34,626 nucleotides of DNA from Candidatus Thalassarchaeaceae archaeon (GTDB lineage Archaea; Thermoplasmatota; Poseidoniia; Poseidoniales; Thalassarchaeaceae), in NCBI GenBank assembly GCA_029942125.1, contig JAPYUB010000004.1, forward strand, positions 1 to 34,626, in the 5' to 3' direction. The position numbers and the translations under genes are program-made. Numbering within the stretch: the stretch's first letter is position 1; every line of letters starts with the position of its first letter. Positions 9,791-18,647 of the stretch are shown one piece after another. The notes beneath the pieces are model-generated. The model saw nothing but the letters and a program-made list of their open reading frames with translations, had not been told where the DNA came from and did not search any database.

Positions 9791-11077
9791 ATGGACGCCA
9801 GTTTCTCAGATTTGGGCATTGACCCAGGCCTTGTTCAAACCTTAGAGAAACAAGGTATTACCGCGCCCTTCGAAGTTCAACTAGAAGCGATTCCAGATGT
9901 CATGCTTGGTCACGACATTTGCTGTCGCGCACCGACAGGCTCTGGCAAGACATTGGCATTCGGCCTTCCATTGATTTCTAGAACACCTCGGGCAGATCCT
10001 GAGTTTCCTACTGCACTCATTCTTTCACCCACCAGAGAATTGGCTGAACAAATTTGTAGTGTTTTGACTCCCCTTGCTGCAACATTTGATCTTGAAGTGA
10101 TGGCTATCTATGGTGGCGTTCCTTATGGCCGACAACGAAAGGCATTGTCTAGGGGCACCGACATCGTCGTCGCCTGCCCTGGGCGCCTCCTTGACCTCCT
10201 TGACAATGGAGCATTGAGTCTCGAGGATGTTGGCATGGTCGTTCTTGACGAAGCGGATCGAATGGCCGACATGGGATTCATGGAGCCGGTATGCGACATT
10301 CTTGACCGATGCGCCCCAAATCGCCAGACAGTTTTGTTCAGTGCAACACTTGATGATGAGGTTGGCGATTTGGTTGATAACTATCTCCACGAACCCGTGA
10401 CCATCGAGGTCGGGCCCAAAGAGGTCAGTATGGAGAGTATGGAGCATTTCTTCTGGCTCATGAAGAGTTCAATGAAACCAGGAATCGCTTCAGAAGCTAT
10501 ACGTAAATGTGGTAGAACAGTCGTGTTTTGCCGTACCCGTAGAGGTGTTGATCGCGTCGGCGATGAATTGGTCGATGAGGGCATCAGTGTGGCAACATTA
10601 CACGGCGGACTCGATCAAAGAAAACGCGACCGAGCGATGGCAAAATTCGTCGAAGGCCGTTGTATGGCCCTCATTGCAACCGATGTTGCTGCACGTGGAA
10701 TCGATGTTGAGGGGATTAATTGCATCATTCATTATGATCCACCAGAAAATGGCAAGGCGTACAAACATCGTAGTGGAAGAACTGCGAGAGCGGGTTCATC
10801 GGGCACTGTCATTTCATTTGTTCAAAATCCCCAGAGGAAGATGTGTAACGCCATTCAGAAAGAGGTCGGTATTTTTGTCAAATTCAGTCCACCCGATTTC
10901 AACAATTTACCCAAGTACGATGTACAATACATCCCACCTCCACGTCGAAAGGATAAGCCACGTAAGCCAAAGAGAGATGCGAAACGATCCCGCTTCCACA
11001 ATAAATCTAGTCGTCGTCAAGATGATCGTCGCTCAAATCGGGGATACAAACCCCGTCGTGGGTCTTCTCGCCGGTAA
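9791..11077 (+). CDS. DEAD-box ATP-dependent RNA helicase
   Basis: APTGSGKTLAF, SPTRELAEQ, GRLLDLL, VVLDEADRMADMGF, LFSATLDDEV, ATDVAARGIDVEGI, HRSGRTARAGSSG; basic C-terminal tail. Confidence 0.95.
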   Translation: MDASFSDLGIDPGLVQTLEKQGITAPFEVQLEAIPDVMLGHDICCRAPTGSGKTLAFGLPLISRTPRADPEFPTALILSPTRELAEQICSVLTPLAATFDLEVMAIYGGVPYGRQRKALSRGTDIVVACPGRLLDLLDNGALSLEDVGMVVLDEADRMADMGFMEPVCDILDRCAPNRQTVLFSATLDDEVGDLVDNYLHEPVTIEVGPKEVSMESMEHFFWLMKSSMKPGIASEAIRKCGRTVVFCRTRRGVDRVGDELVDEGISVATLHGGLDQRKRDRAMAKFVEGRCMALIATDVAARGIDVEGINCIIHYDPPENGKAYKHRSGRTARAGSSGTVISFVQNPQRKMCNAIQKEVGIFVKFSPPDFNNLPKYDVQYIPPPRRKDKPRKPKRDAKRSRFHNKSSRRQDDRRSNRGYKPRRGSSRR

Positions 11078-11086
11078 TATCCACAA

Positions 11087-11431
11087 TCAACTTGTGGAAA
11101 ATCCGATGTGTACTTCTTGACCATCGGTTTTCATGATGTAAAGAGATGTGAGATTCACTCCATTTTCTGCAAGTCCTCGGGCGAAGTCACCGAGGGCGCC
11201 GGGCTGATCCTGCAAAACAACAGTTTGTAATTTTCTGGTTGAGTATGTGATGCCGATTGCATCCAACACCGCCGCTGTTCCCTCCGAATCATCTGTGACG
11301 AGTGCAGCCGCAGCAGACGAACTGGCAATGCCTGCACCCGCGACGATGTTAATTCCCGCCTCACCGATTGCTTCGCAGCATTCAGCAAGTGTTCCGGGGC
11401 GGTCTTCCAATGCGATTAGAAATTCGTTCAT
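11087..11431 (-). CDS. ACT-domain protein (tandem ACT)
   Basis: MNEFLIALEDRPGTLAECCEAIGEAGINIVAGAGI...LQTVVLQDQPGALGDFARGLAENGVNLTSLYIMKTDGQEVHIGFSTS: two ACT-like halves (DRPGTL / DQPGAL). Start at ATG 11431. Confidence 0.8.
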   Translation of the reverse strand: MNEFLIALEDRPGTLAECCEAIGEAGINIVAGAGIASSSAAAALVTDDSEGTAAVLDAIGITYSTRKLQTVVLQDQPGALGDFARGLAENGVNLTSLYIMKTDGQEVHIGFSTS

Positions 11432-11484
11432 GAATCGCCGACCGAGCAATTTGATTTCAAATTACCGAATCAGCCAAAACGGGG

Positions 11485-11973
11485 TTATTTCCGCGTTTCC
11501 ACTTTGGTATACAGCCACCAAACACCGATGCACCCAACAAGAATTATTGTGGCTGCACCGTATCCAGGGTCTGCCCCATTCCACGAGGAAGGATCAGCCA
11601 TCATTCCATCGCCCCGAGTTGAAACATACCAAACAAAAGTGGCTGAGGACATGGTCATCACGGCAATCATCCCCATGATTCCATTTTTCGCATGCTGTGG
11701 CACAGTCTTTCCAGTCGCATAATATTCAAACATCGCTGGACCAAAATATCGATTTGTCAAAGTCCACCTAAACATACTTTCACTGGAACATGAAAAGAGA
11801 AATGCTGCAGGAACCGCCCATGAAACGGTGGGCCAACCAGGAATCCAAATTCCAACTATTGCGAATACAACGAAAAGCAATCCAATTGCGATGTACAAAC
11901 GACTCTTGGCTGAACTGCTTGCAACGCAATACCGTTCGACGATGTCATCAATCGTCTCAAGCCGCTCACCCAT
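11485..11973 (-). CDS. DUF454/YbaN-like membrane protein
   Basis: MGERLETIDDIVERYCVASSSAKSRLYIAIGLLFVVFAIVGIWIPGWPTVSWAVPAAFLFSCSSESMFRWTLTNRYFGPAMFEYYATGKTVPQHAKNGIMG resembles the DUF454 pattern (PxxPT..AA..F.RSS...W....R.FGP...). Start trimmed to ATG 11973. Confidence 0.6.
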   Translation of the reverse strand: MGERLETIDDIVERYCVASSSAKSRLYIAIGLLFVVFAIVGIWIPGWPTVSWAVPAAFLFSCSSESMFRWTLTNRYFGPAMFEYYATGKTVPQHAKNGIMGMIAVMTMSSATFVWYVSTRGDGMMADPSSWNGADPGYGAATIILVGCIGVWWLYTKVETRK

Positions 11974-12063
11974 GATTGGTCCCCCAATATCATGCCTATC
12001 ACCCTTCGTGTGTGCGTGCCAAGGCTCTTGAGTTGGTACTATTTGGCCCAACCAGTGAGTGGG

Positions 12064-12684
12064 ATGGAAGCAATGCGCGTTGCGACGGCAGAAGCCCCCC
12101 TTCGTCTTGCAGTATTCATTTCGGGGTCCGGGTCAGGGATGCAGGCCCTACTCTATCATCAGGAATCCAAACCATGTTTACATGAAACTACACTTGTGGT
12201 CTCAAACATTGCAGGAGTCGCTGGTTTGGACAAAGCTGAAGCCCACAATGTCAACACAGTCACAATCGAATTGGATCGGTCAATCACAGATCGTAACGAA
12301 CGTCGTGAAGCCCATGAAAGAGACATTATGGCAGCCATGGAAGAACATGGAATTGAAGCAGTCATTCTATCTGGATATATGCGAATATTGTCTTCTTTAT
12401 TCGTCCGTGCATGGAAAGGACGATTACTCAACATCCATCCTTCTCTTTTGCCAAAATATCCGGGCGCCCATGCACATAGGGATGCCTTAGCAGATGGCGC
12501 TACTGTGACGGGTTGTACCGTTCATTTGGTTGATGAGGGTGTAGACTCAGGCCCAATCTTGGCCCAACGAGAGATTGAGATTTTACCTGACGACGATGAG
12601 GATAGTTTGTCAGAACGTGTCAAGGCACTCGAACACAAATTGTATCCAGAAGTCATCGATGACTTCTCTGCAGGCCTCTTGTGA
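12064..12684 (+). CDS. purN: Phosphoribosylglycinamide formyltransferase
   Basis: RLAVFISGSGSGMQALL, VVSNIAGVAGLDKAEAHNV, VILSGYMRILSSLFVRAWKGRLLNIHPSLLPKYPGAHAHRDALADGATVTGCTVHLVDEGVDSGPILAQREIEI. Confidence 0.92.
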   Translation: MEAMRVATAEAPLRLAVFISGSGSGMQALLYHQESKPCLHETTLVVSNIAGVAGLDKAEAHNVNTVTIELDRSITDRNERREAHERDIMAAMEEHGIEAVILSGYMRILSSLFVRAWKGRLLNIHPSLLPKYPGAHAHRDALADGATVTGCTVHLVDEGVDSGPILAQREIEILPDDDEDSLSERVKALEHKLYPEVIDDFSAGLL

Positions 12685-12880
12685 GTTCTCAGACCGTACT
12701 TATAGGTTAATTTGACCATATGCATTAGCTCAAATCAAGTGTATTTACTTGAATAAGAGCGATCGCAGGACCCCTCTCTCTCACCCCGCTCTCTTCATGT
12801 ATATTTTTCACATACAAGCATTTTGAAGAAGAAACCTAAACCACCCATAAAACGTATTAATTAGTTTTTTTTCAGTCTTT

Positions 12881-12894
12881 TTCAATTAATTGAA
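12881..12894. promoter_or_regulatory. 14-bp perfect palindrome TTCAATTAATTGAA (candidate operator)
   Basis: Read directly in the AT-rich intergenic 12685-13086. Confidence 0.4.
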
Positions 12895-13047
12895 CACATT
12901 CCACATTCAATGTAGTTGATAATTATCTGTAAGGACCAACAGCTCTGTCAAAACCCCCGTGACGATCACAGTCCCCTCCCTAAAACCAAACAACCCCTCT
13001 GTTATTCTAACTAATATTGCAATTAATACCAAATACAAAGATTTTTG

Positions 13048-13061
13048 ATGAATTAATTCAT
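13048..13061. promoter_or_regulatory. 14-bp perfect palindrome ATGAATTAATTCAT (candidate operator), 26 bp before the 13087 start
   Basis: Shares the core AATTAATT with 12881-12894; just upstream of a gene with a ribbon-helix-helix-like N-terminus. Confidence 0.4.
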
Positions 13062-13086
13062 TAACCCCTACACACCCGAGAACCAC

Positions 13087-14043
13087 ATGGAGGCCACTGT
13101 CACACTCCCTTCACAACTCGTTGAGCGGCTAATGAGCAGTGCAAATGAACTGGACCTTTCAATCAGCCAATATTGTCAATTAATTCTCGAAAATTATCTA
13201 CAGGATGAAGATAACATCGTAGCAGCGGACCCTTCCATATTAGACCCTTTGAAATTAACCAATCTAGACGAAAGCAGGCTGAATTCGACCATTATCGGCA
13301 ACCCACTCGAGGGTGGTGCAGTATCAGGGCACATCAATCGTATGTTGCCTTTGAAGTATGGGTGCAGAATGCTTTGGTCCCTGTTAGATGAACAAGGTAC
13401 AGGGCCGACTATACACGATTTCCGTTCAGCAATTAGGGCTAGTGTGGACCCCATCCGAACACTATTGAAACAATTTGACGAACACCAAGGCCGTGAAAGG
13501 GGATCGAGAACCCATTCTTCCTTCCCGAACGGCGAACGCGCAGCAACAAACCGATTCTTGAATCACTACATGATTCGCAGAGCTCGTGCTGGAGAAACCA
13601 ACCCATCTGGTGCATTGTATGATTTCGGATTGATTGGTGTGGATGATTCCGGCCGGGTACAATTTACTGATTCAGGAAAAAGATTCACCAGGGAACCAAA
13701 TCCCATCATCGACGAATCACTCGAGGGGGGCCCTTCTTTGTCCCCAACAGAACGAGCACTAATCGTATCCCAAGTTCGAAACAACATGGGTAATGAATGG
13801 ATGTACATGCGGCACATTATTGACGGTATCCATATCGGATCCAACACCCCTTCGTCATTGCTTTCCCGCATACAGCGAAGGTATGGCCCAGGGACCAAAT
13901 CGAACTGGAGTGAATCAGTCATCCCCCACATGAGGAGTGGTGTGCTGGGTAGGATGCAGGCCCTGGGTTTCATCGAGAGAATTTTCACCGCAAATCGGGT
14001 TGAATACACCATTACCCCGGCCGCAATCCACATCCTAGATTGA
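13087..14043 (+). CDS. Putative DNA-binding protein: RHH-like N-terminus plus winged-helix-like C-terminus
   Basis: N-term MEATVTLPSQLVERLMSSANELDLSISQYCQLILENYLQDED fits beta-strand/helix/helix of RHH proteins; C-term SVIPHMRSGVLGRMQALGFIERIFTANRVEYTITPAAIHIL resembles a winged-helix recognition/wing segment. Confidence 0.5.
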   Translation: MEATVTLPSQLVERLMSSANELDLSISQYCQLILENYLQDEDNIVAADPSILDPLKLTNLDESRLNSTIIGNPLEGGAVSGHINRMLPLKYGCRMLWSLLDEQGTGPTIHDFRSAIRASVDPIRTLLKQFDEHQGRERGSRTHSSFPNGERAATNRFLNHYMIRRARAGETNPSGALYDFGLIGVDDSGRVQFTDSGKRFTREPNPIIDESLEGGPSLSPTERALIVSQVRNNMGNEWMYMRHIIDGIHIGSNTPSSLLSRIQRRYGPGTKSNWSESVIPHMRSGVLGRMQALGFIERIFTANRVEYTITPAAIHILD

Positions 14044-14084
14044 AGTGCGATCTGTAGAGATTATTGCAATGAATCATAAACTGT

Positions 14085-14107
14085 GGCATATCTCTAAGAG
14101 ATATGCC
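14085..14107. promoter_or_regulatory. 23-bp quasi-palindrome GGCATATCTCT-A-AGAGATATGCC overlapping the start codon of the 14103 gene
   Basis: 11-bp perfect inverted repeat with 1-nt centre; the right arm contains the ATG at 14103-14105. A TATA-like CATAAAC lies about 25-30 bp upstream. Confidence 0.55.
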
Positions 14108-14945
14108 TTGGGCAGCATATGCGTTTTTCAGCATTTTAGCAGCCATGTTTGTTTACGGTGTATTTCGAATCCTTAACGGCGAAGAGAATCCCGCCCACAC
14201 AACTCGTCTTGGCAATGTACGGGCAACCCCCGTCGAGGTATCCGAACCTAGGCCCAACCGATTTGCTTTGGAAGAAGATATGGAACGACTACCAACACCA
14301 ACAGTCGCTACCGATTCTGAGAAAGCACAATCTGATGCCACACCTGAGGATGAGGGCGTTGAAGAGTCAATTGAAGCTGAGTATGCAGAGGCTGAAGAAC
14401 CAGCATCATCCGGCGATTTACTAGATTCGTCAGAAGCACTTCTTGCTGAAATCGGCGCAGAGTGGGACACAAATCCCAGAAAGAAACCCGATTCAACCAA
14501 ACTCAATGTCGAAACCGGAGAAGAGGTTTCAAATCCAGATCTATCAGACTTCCATAACCGCCTTGAAAGAGAAGGGGCACAATCTGGCCAAGTACAAGTC
14601 AGTCTAATTTGGGACAATAAAAACGATCTCGATCTCAGCGTAATTTGCCCATCTGGTGAGCGGATATCGTTTGATCACAAATTGTCAACATGTGGCGGGC
14701 AATTGGATGTCGACATGAATGAATCACCCACAAGCGAACAACCGGTTGAGAACATTTTCTGGCCCTTAGGAGCAGCCCCCAAGGGCGAATACAAGGTTTT
14801 AATTGAGCATTTTGAACAACACGCTGAAGAAGATCTCACCCCTTACAGGGTTCTGGTGGATGATAGTAACGGCCCCAAAGAGTACCGGGGTGAAATTACT
14901 AATGACGAACCACCCCGTTTGGTGTGTGTGTTTACAGTTGAGTAG
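14103..14945 (+). CDS. N-terminally membrane-anchored acidic protein with C-terminal DUF2135/YfaP-like beta-sandwich domain
   Basis: N-term AAYAFFSILAAMFVYGVFRIL TM; Glu/Asp-rich linker; C-terminal QVQVSLIWDNKNDLDLSVICPSGERISFDHKLSTCGGQLDVDMNESPTSEQPVENIFWPLGAAPKGEYKVLIEHFEQ. Confidence 0.7.
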   Translation: MPWAAYAFFSILAAMFVYGVFRILNGEENPAHTTRLGNVRATPVEVSEPRPNRFALEEDMERLPTPTVATDSEKAQSDATPEDEGVEESIEAEYAEAEEPASSGDLLDSSEALLAEIGAEWDTNPRKKPDSTKLNVETGEEVSNPDLSDFHNRLEREGAQSGQVQVSLIWDNKNDLDLSVICPSGERISFDHKLSTCGGQLDVDMNESPTSEQPVENIFWPLGAAPKGEYKVLIEHFEQHAEEDLTPYRVLVDDSNGPKEYRGEITNDEPPRLVCVFTVE

Positions 14946-14956
14946 GGGGAAATCAG

Positions 14957-15394
14957 ATGCGCCTTTCAAGAAAATCGCGGAAATTCCAACGGCGTATCAA
15001 TCGTAGTAAGACTATTGATTCACTCCAAATGATTGCTAATGAGGTACAGGTTGAATATGATAGCCGAGAAATAACTCATAATGAAGCAATGATATTGGGT
15101 AATCAGCTCCAACTTAGGGCGGAACAAATTGACAACAGCCAACTTGTCTATGCAATTTCAGATCGAGATACCTATCGGCGTCTCATCGAAGTATATCTCG
15201 ACGATGGGATTTTAACAAGGACTGAACAAATTCTTCTTTGGGATGAACGTAGGAAATTAGGCATATCCGAAGATTCCCATGATGCACTTCTATTATCACT
15301 GGTTGCACGATATCAAAAGCAAGGCCGTTCCATTCACATTCATTTAATGCCAAACCCACCTGAGATTGAAGAAGAAGAACAACCAGAGGAGTGA
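14957..15394 (+). CDS. Small soluble protein with TerB-like motif
   Basis: YRRLIEVYLDDGILTRTEQILLWDERRKLGISEDSHDALLLSL resembles the 'DGxLtxxExxxLxxxRxxLgIs' pattern seen in TerB-like helical domains; acidic tail EIEEEEQPEE. Confidence 0.5.
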   Translation: MRLSRKSRKFQRRINRSKTIDSLQMIANEVQVEYDSREITHNEAMILGNQLQLRAEQIDNSQLVYAISDRDTYRRLIEVYLDDGILTRTEQILLWDERRKLGISEDSHDALLLSLVARYQKQGRSIHIHLMPNPPEIEEEEQPEE

Positions 15395-15398
15395 TTCG

Positions 15399-18300
15399 AT
15401 GGATAATATGGCTGGATATGCAATAGTATCCACCACAGTCTTAGTCATGGCGTGGCAAGCAATTTCTCACTTAAATCAGGGTAGGAGAAAATCAGAATCA
15501 CTCTTGAGTTCCTTGAAAATAGAAGATATCGAAGTTGAAGACACCCTTCCTCCATCACGTGCATCCTTGTCACAATCTCTCGTCAGTCCCCGAATCGATT
15601 ATGCCTCCGATATGACCCCGTTTCCAACCCATTCACAGCAACGGCAAACGGATAAACGCCATACAATGAAACAAGAAATTAGTGAGTTACAGGAGACCAA
15701 CATCGGAAGATATTCGATTCTTGATCGAACCGCCGAAAAACTGGCTGAATGCCAAGGCATCATCGAATTAATCCAAGGGCTGAGCGTGGAATACAATATA
15801 GAAGCTAACCAAGACCTCATTGAAGCACCCCTTGAAGGGGCGACTCTTGCCGAATTGGAATTACGTCAGGCATCGTTGTTGGAATTATACGAACGAATGT
15901 ATCAACTCACATTTGAAGACACAATTCAGGAAATTCGAAAGAGAGAATTGGGGTTGCAAGAAAACCAAGAAAAAATAACCAAGGCAATCGTCGATACCGA
16001 AACGAGCGAACTTTCCACTCAACTTGAGCAGTTGAGGCGAGAAGAGGAAATGTATCGCGAAATCCGTTCCGCACAAACAGTAAGTTCCCTAGAAAAACTA
16101 GATTTTTCGAAATTGAATGAAGATGGTTCAATACGTCTCAAAGCCCACTTCAAATTTTACCATTCACGATTGAGTGAGAAAGAACGCCTCCAATTCGAAG
16201 CAGAACTATACCGTCATTTCGCTGATTTGATCCATGATTGCGAAGAGCAAGAAGAATTACACGAAATGGAATTCGAAGATTTACCTACTCATCTGCTAAC
16301 TGAATTGAATGAACGCCGTAACAAACGCATTGTAGCCCTGAATGCTAAAGATGAGAAAGAGAGAAAAGCCGCTCGTACCGAAGAGATACGTTTGGCAATC
16401 GAATCTGCAAAGTCATCATCCGAACTCGATAGAATTCGAATTACTGGAGTGGATACAACCCAACAAGAAGAATTGAAGGAACTCCTTGCCCGAACTAGAG
16501 AGAACCTTGTGTGCGACGAACTCAATTCCAAAATTTTAGATTGTGAATATGTGCTTGAACTGGATGCCATCAACATCAGAGGTGTTACAGATGAACAATC
16601 TGAATTGCTAACAGAATTCAAAACCGCGAGGCGTACCGAATTGGTCGAAATCGCCCGCCAACGGAAATTTACTGAACAGTATACTCGATATTTGAACTCA
16701 ATCCCACGAATAGAAGATATTGAAAAACTCCTTTCCGTAGACATTGTGAACACCACCGAGAAGCAGCACCAAGAATTGGAAGAATTACGTCTTACACGTT
16801 TTGATTATCTGGAAGAAATCGAAAAACAAAGAGTCGAAGAAGCGCAAGCCAAACAATACCAACTTCTTCGGGGCTTGCTTGAAACGGCTAAATCTTCAGT
16901 CATTTTAGATAAAATAGAAATCGAAGAAGTCAACGAAGATCAGGAAGCACGTTTGATCGAAATTAAGGAAGAAGTAAGGGAGATTCTCGTAGAAGACGAG
17001 ATGATAACAACACATGTCGAGAAAGCAGAAAAAAAATCCAAGAAAGCACCCACCCCCGACGAATTCGATTATGAACCCGAATCTGCATTCAGAACCCGCA
17101 TCAAGACACTGGACGCTGGTGACGGCCACCTACGATTCAGCTTACTGTGGGATAACATGAATGATTTGGATCTCATTGTGAGAACCCCCGGTGGAGAGAT
17201 AATCCACAGAGGGAAACGCAAATCATCTTGCGGGGGTCATCTCGATCTCGAAATGAACTCTCAACCCGAAATGAAATCCGCTTTGGAGAATATTGTATGG
17301 CCAAAAGGTACTACACCCCCACCTGGAATTTTCAACGTATTCATTTGGCATCGTAAACGCCATCAAAGATTGCGAAAATCAGATCCAACCATTTTCACTC
17401 TGCGGAGTAAAGTTGGTGCAGATTATCTTCAATATTCAGGAAAAACTAGTTTTGGCGACAATCTCAAACTCATCGCATCTATCGAAGTCCCTGACGCGGA
17501 AACAATGGAGAAACGAACGCAATCAGAAATCGAACTTTATCGCCACCAACGAGCAGATGTGATGTCTGCCCAATCTGTTGAGGAATTCCCTACAATCGAT
17601 GACGATATTTCAACCGTCCACAGGGTCATGCTAAACAGATTGATGGAGAAAAGAGAATCCGAACTTGAAGAGGCGCAAAGGAAGCAATACATTGCAGATC
17701 AAGAAACTCAGTATAACCAAATCATGGCAGAAATTAATGAATCAACAGACCTTGATGAATTATCTGCAATACGTTATTCACATGTATCAACCGATGTCGT
17801 GAAATATATCGAAAAAGCAATTGTCAACCGACGTAAATTAATCGAAGCCGGGTTGAAGAAACAACAGCAAATTGAGTCTCAACAGCAAATTGAGAATTAC
17901 CGCGCCCAAATCAATGAATCAGAAAATTTGACTACACTCTCATCAATTGTCTTTGAGGGCGTTGAAGATCGCCAAGCAAAAGCGCTTCAACAACTCAGAA
18001 TCGCCCGCCGAAAAGTCATCCAAAATACAGCAAATAGTGTTGAAATTGAGCAAGACAAACAGGTCAGATTGCATGCTGCACTTAATGAGGCATACAAACG
18101 CGGAGGACTCCAACCATTGGGTGCCGATGAATGGCGTAAGGAAGATTTTGAAGAACGACTCCAACTCGCCGGCGCAAATTCCGGAGGCGTTCAAATTTCT
18201 CTACTGTGGGATAACAAGAACGACTTCAATTTACTCGCCATTTCACCGAGTGGAGAAATAGTTCATCCTAGAAATAGAGAATCCAAAGATGGAGGGATTT

Positions 18301-18551
18301 TAGATATTGAAATGAATCAAAAAGGCAGTTCTCGAGCCCCTGTGGAGAATATTTATTGGCCAGAGAAAAAGGTACCCAAAGGCACATATTACGTGTATGT
18401 ACACTTCTACAAAGAACACGAATTGTTCAAGAGAACAAATTTATCCGAATGCCGAATTCAAATTCTAAACAAAGGCGAACGATCTGAATTTTCCGCTCAG
18501 ATGTCCACGTCAAATAAATTGCAATTCATCACAATGGCGAAGGTGGGATAA
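15399..18551 (+). CDS. Large membrane-anchored coiled-coil protein with two DUF2135/YfaP-like domains and ~8 degenerate helical repeats
   Basis: N-term AGYAIVSTTVLVMAWQAISHL TM; domains ...LRFSLLWDNMNDLDLIVRTPGGEIIHRGKRKSSCGGHLDLEMN... and ...VQISLLWDNKNDFNLLAISPSGEIVHPRNRESKDGGILDIEMN...; repeated I...SxxLxxL..I.h..V units. Start trimmed from 15366 to ATG 15399. Confidence 0.72.
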   Translation: MDNMAGYAIVSTTVLVMAWQAISHLNQGRRKSESLLSSLKIEDIEVEDTLPPSRASLSQSLVSPRIDYASDMTPFPTHSQQRQTDKRHTMKQEISELQETNIGRYSILDRTAEKLAECQGIIELIQGLSVEYNIEANQDLIEAPLEGATLAELELRQASLLELYERMYQLTFEDTIQEIRKRELGLQENQEKITKAIVDTETSELSTQLEQLRREEEMYREIRSAQTVSSLEKLDFSKLNEDGSIRLKAHFKFYHSRLSEKERLQFEAELYRHFADLIHDCEEQEELHEMEFEDLPTHLLTELNERRNKRIVALNAKDEKERKAARTEEIRLAIESAKSSSELDRIRITGVDTTQQEELKELLARTRENLVCDELNSKILDCEYVLELDAINIRGVTDEQSELLTEFKTARRTELVEIARQRKFTEQYTRYLNSIPRIEDIEKLLSVDIVNTTEKQHQELEELRLTRFDYLEEIEKQRVEEAQAKQYQLLRGLLETAKSSVILDKIEIEEVNEDQEARLIEIKEEVREILVEDEMITTHVEKAEKKSKKAPTPDEFDYEPESAFRTRIKTLDAGDGHLRFSLLWDNMNDLDLIVRTPGGEIIHRGKRKSSCGGHLDLEMNSQPEMKSALENIVWPKGTTPPPGIFNVFIWHRKRHQRLRKSDPTIFTLRSKVGADYLQYSGKTSFGDNLKLIASIEVPDAETMEKRTQSEIELYRHQRADVMSAQSVEEFPTIDDDISTVHRVMLNRLMEKRESELEEAQRKQYIADQETQYNQIMAEINESTDLDELSAIRYSHVSTDVVKYIEKAIVNRRKLIEAGLKKQQQIESQQQIENYRAQINESENLTTLSSIVFEGVEDRQAKALQQLRIARRKVIQNTANSVEIEQDKQVRLHAALNEAYKRGGLQPLGADEWRKEDFEERLQLAGANSGGVQISLLWDNKNDFNLLAISPSGEIVHPRNRESKDGGILDIEMNQKGSSRAPVENIYWPEKKVPKGTYYVYVHFYKEHELFKRTNLSECRIQILNKGERSEFSAQMSTSNKLQFITMAKVG

Positions 18552-18595
18552 TTTTGAAAGATGACACTTCGATGGAGACGTTCATAGTCCGGCCA

Positions 18596-18612
18596 CTACA
18601 CCGTAGGTGTAG
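18596..18612 (+). promoter_or_regulatory. Intercistronic hairpin CTACACC-GTA-GGTGTAG
   Basis: 7-bp perfect stem with 3-nt loop in the 18552-18647 spacer; no clear T-tract afterwards. Confidence 0.4.
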
Positions 18613-18647
18613 AACCATAGATTTGAATACAATTAGGAGTGTTCCCA

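Noticed and set aside
12685-13086. tRNA or small structured RNA in the long intergenic region
   Set aside because: No tRNA arm motifs or extended GC stems seen by eye; only short AT-rich palindromes.
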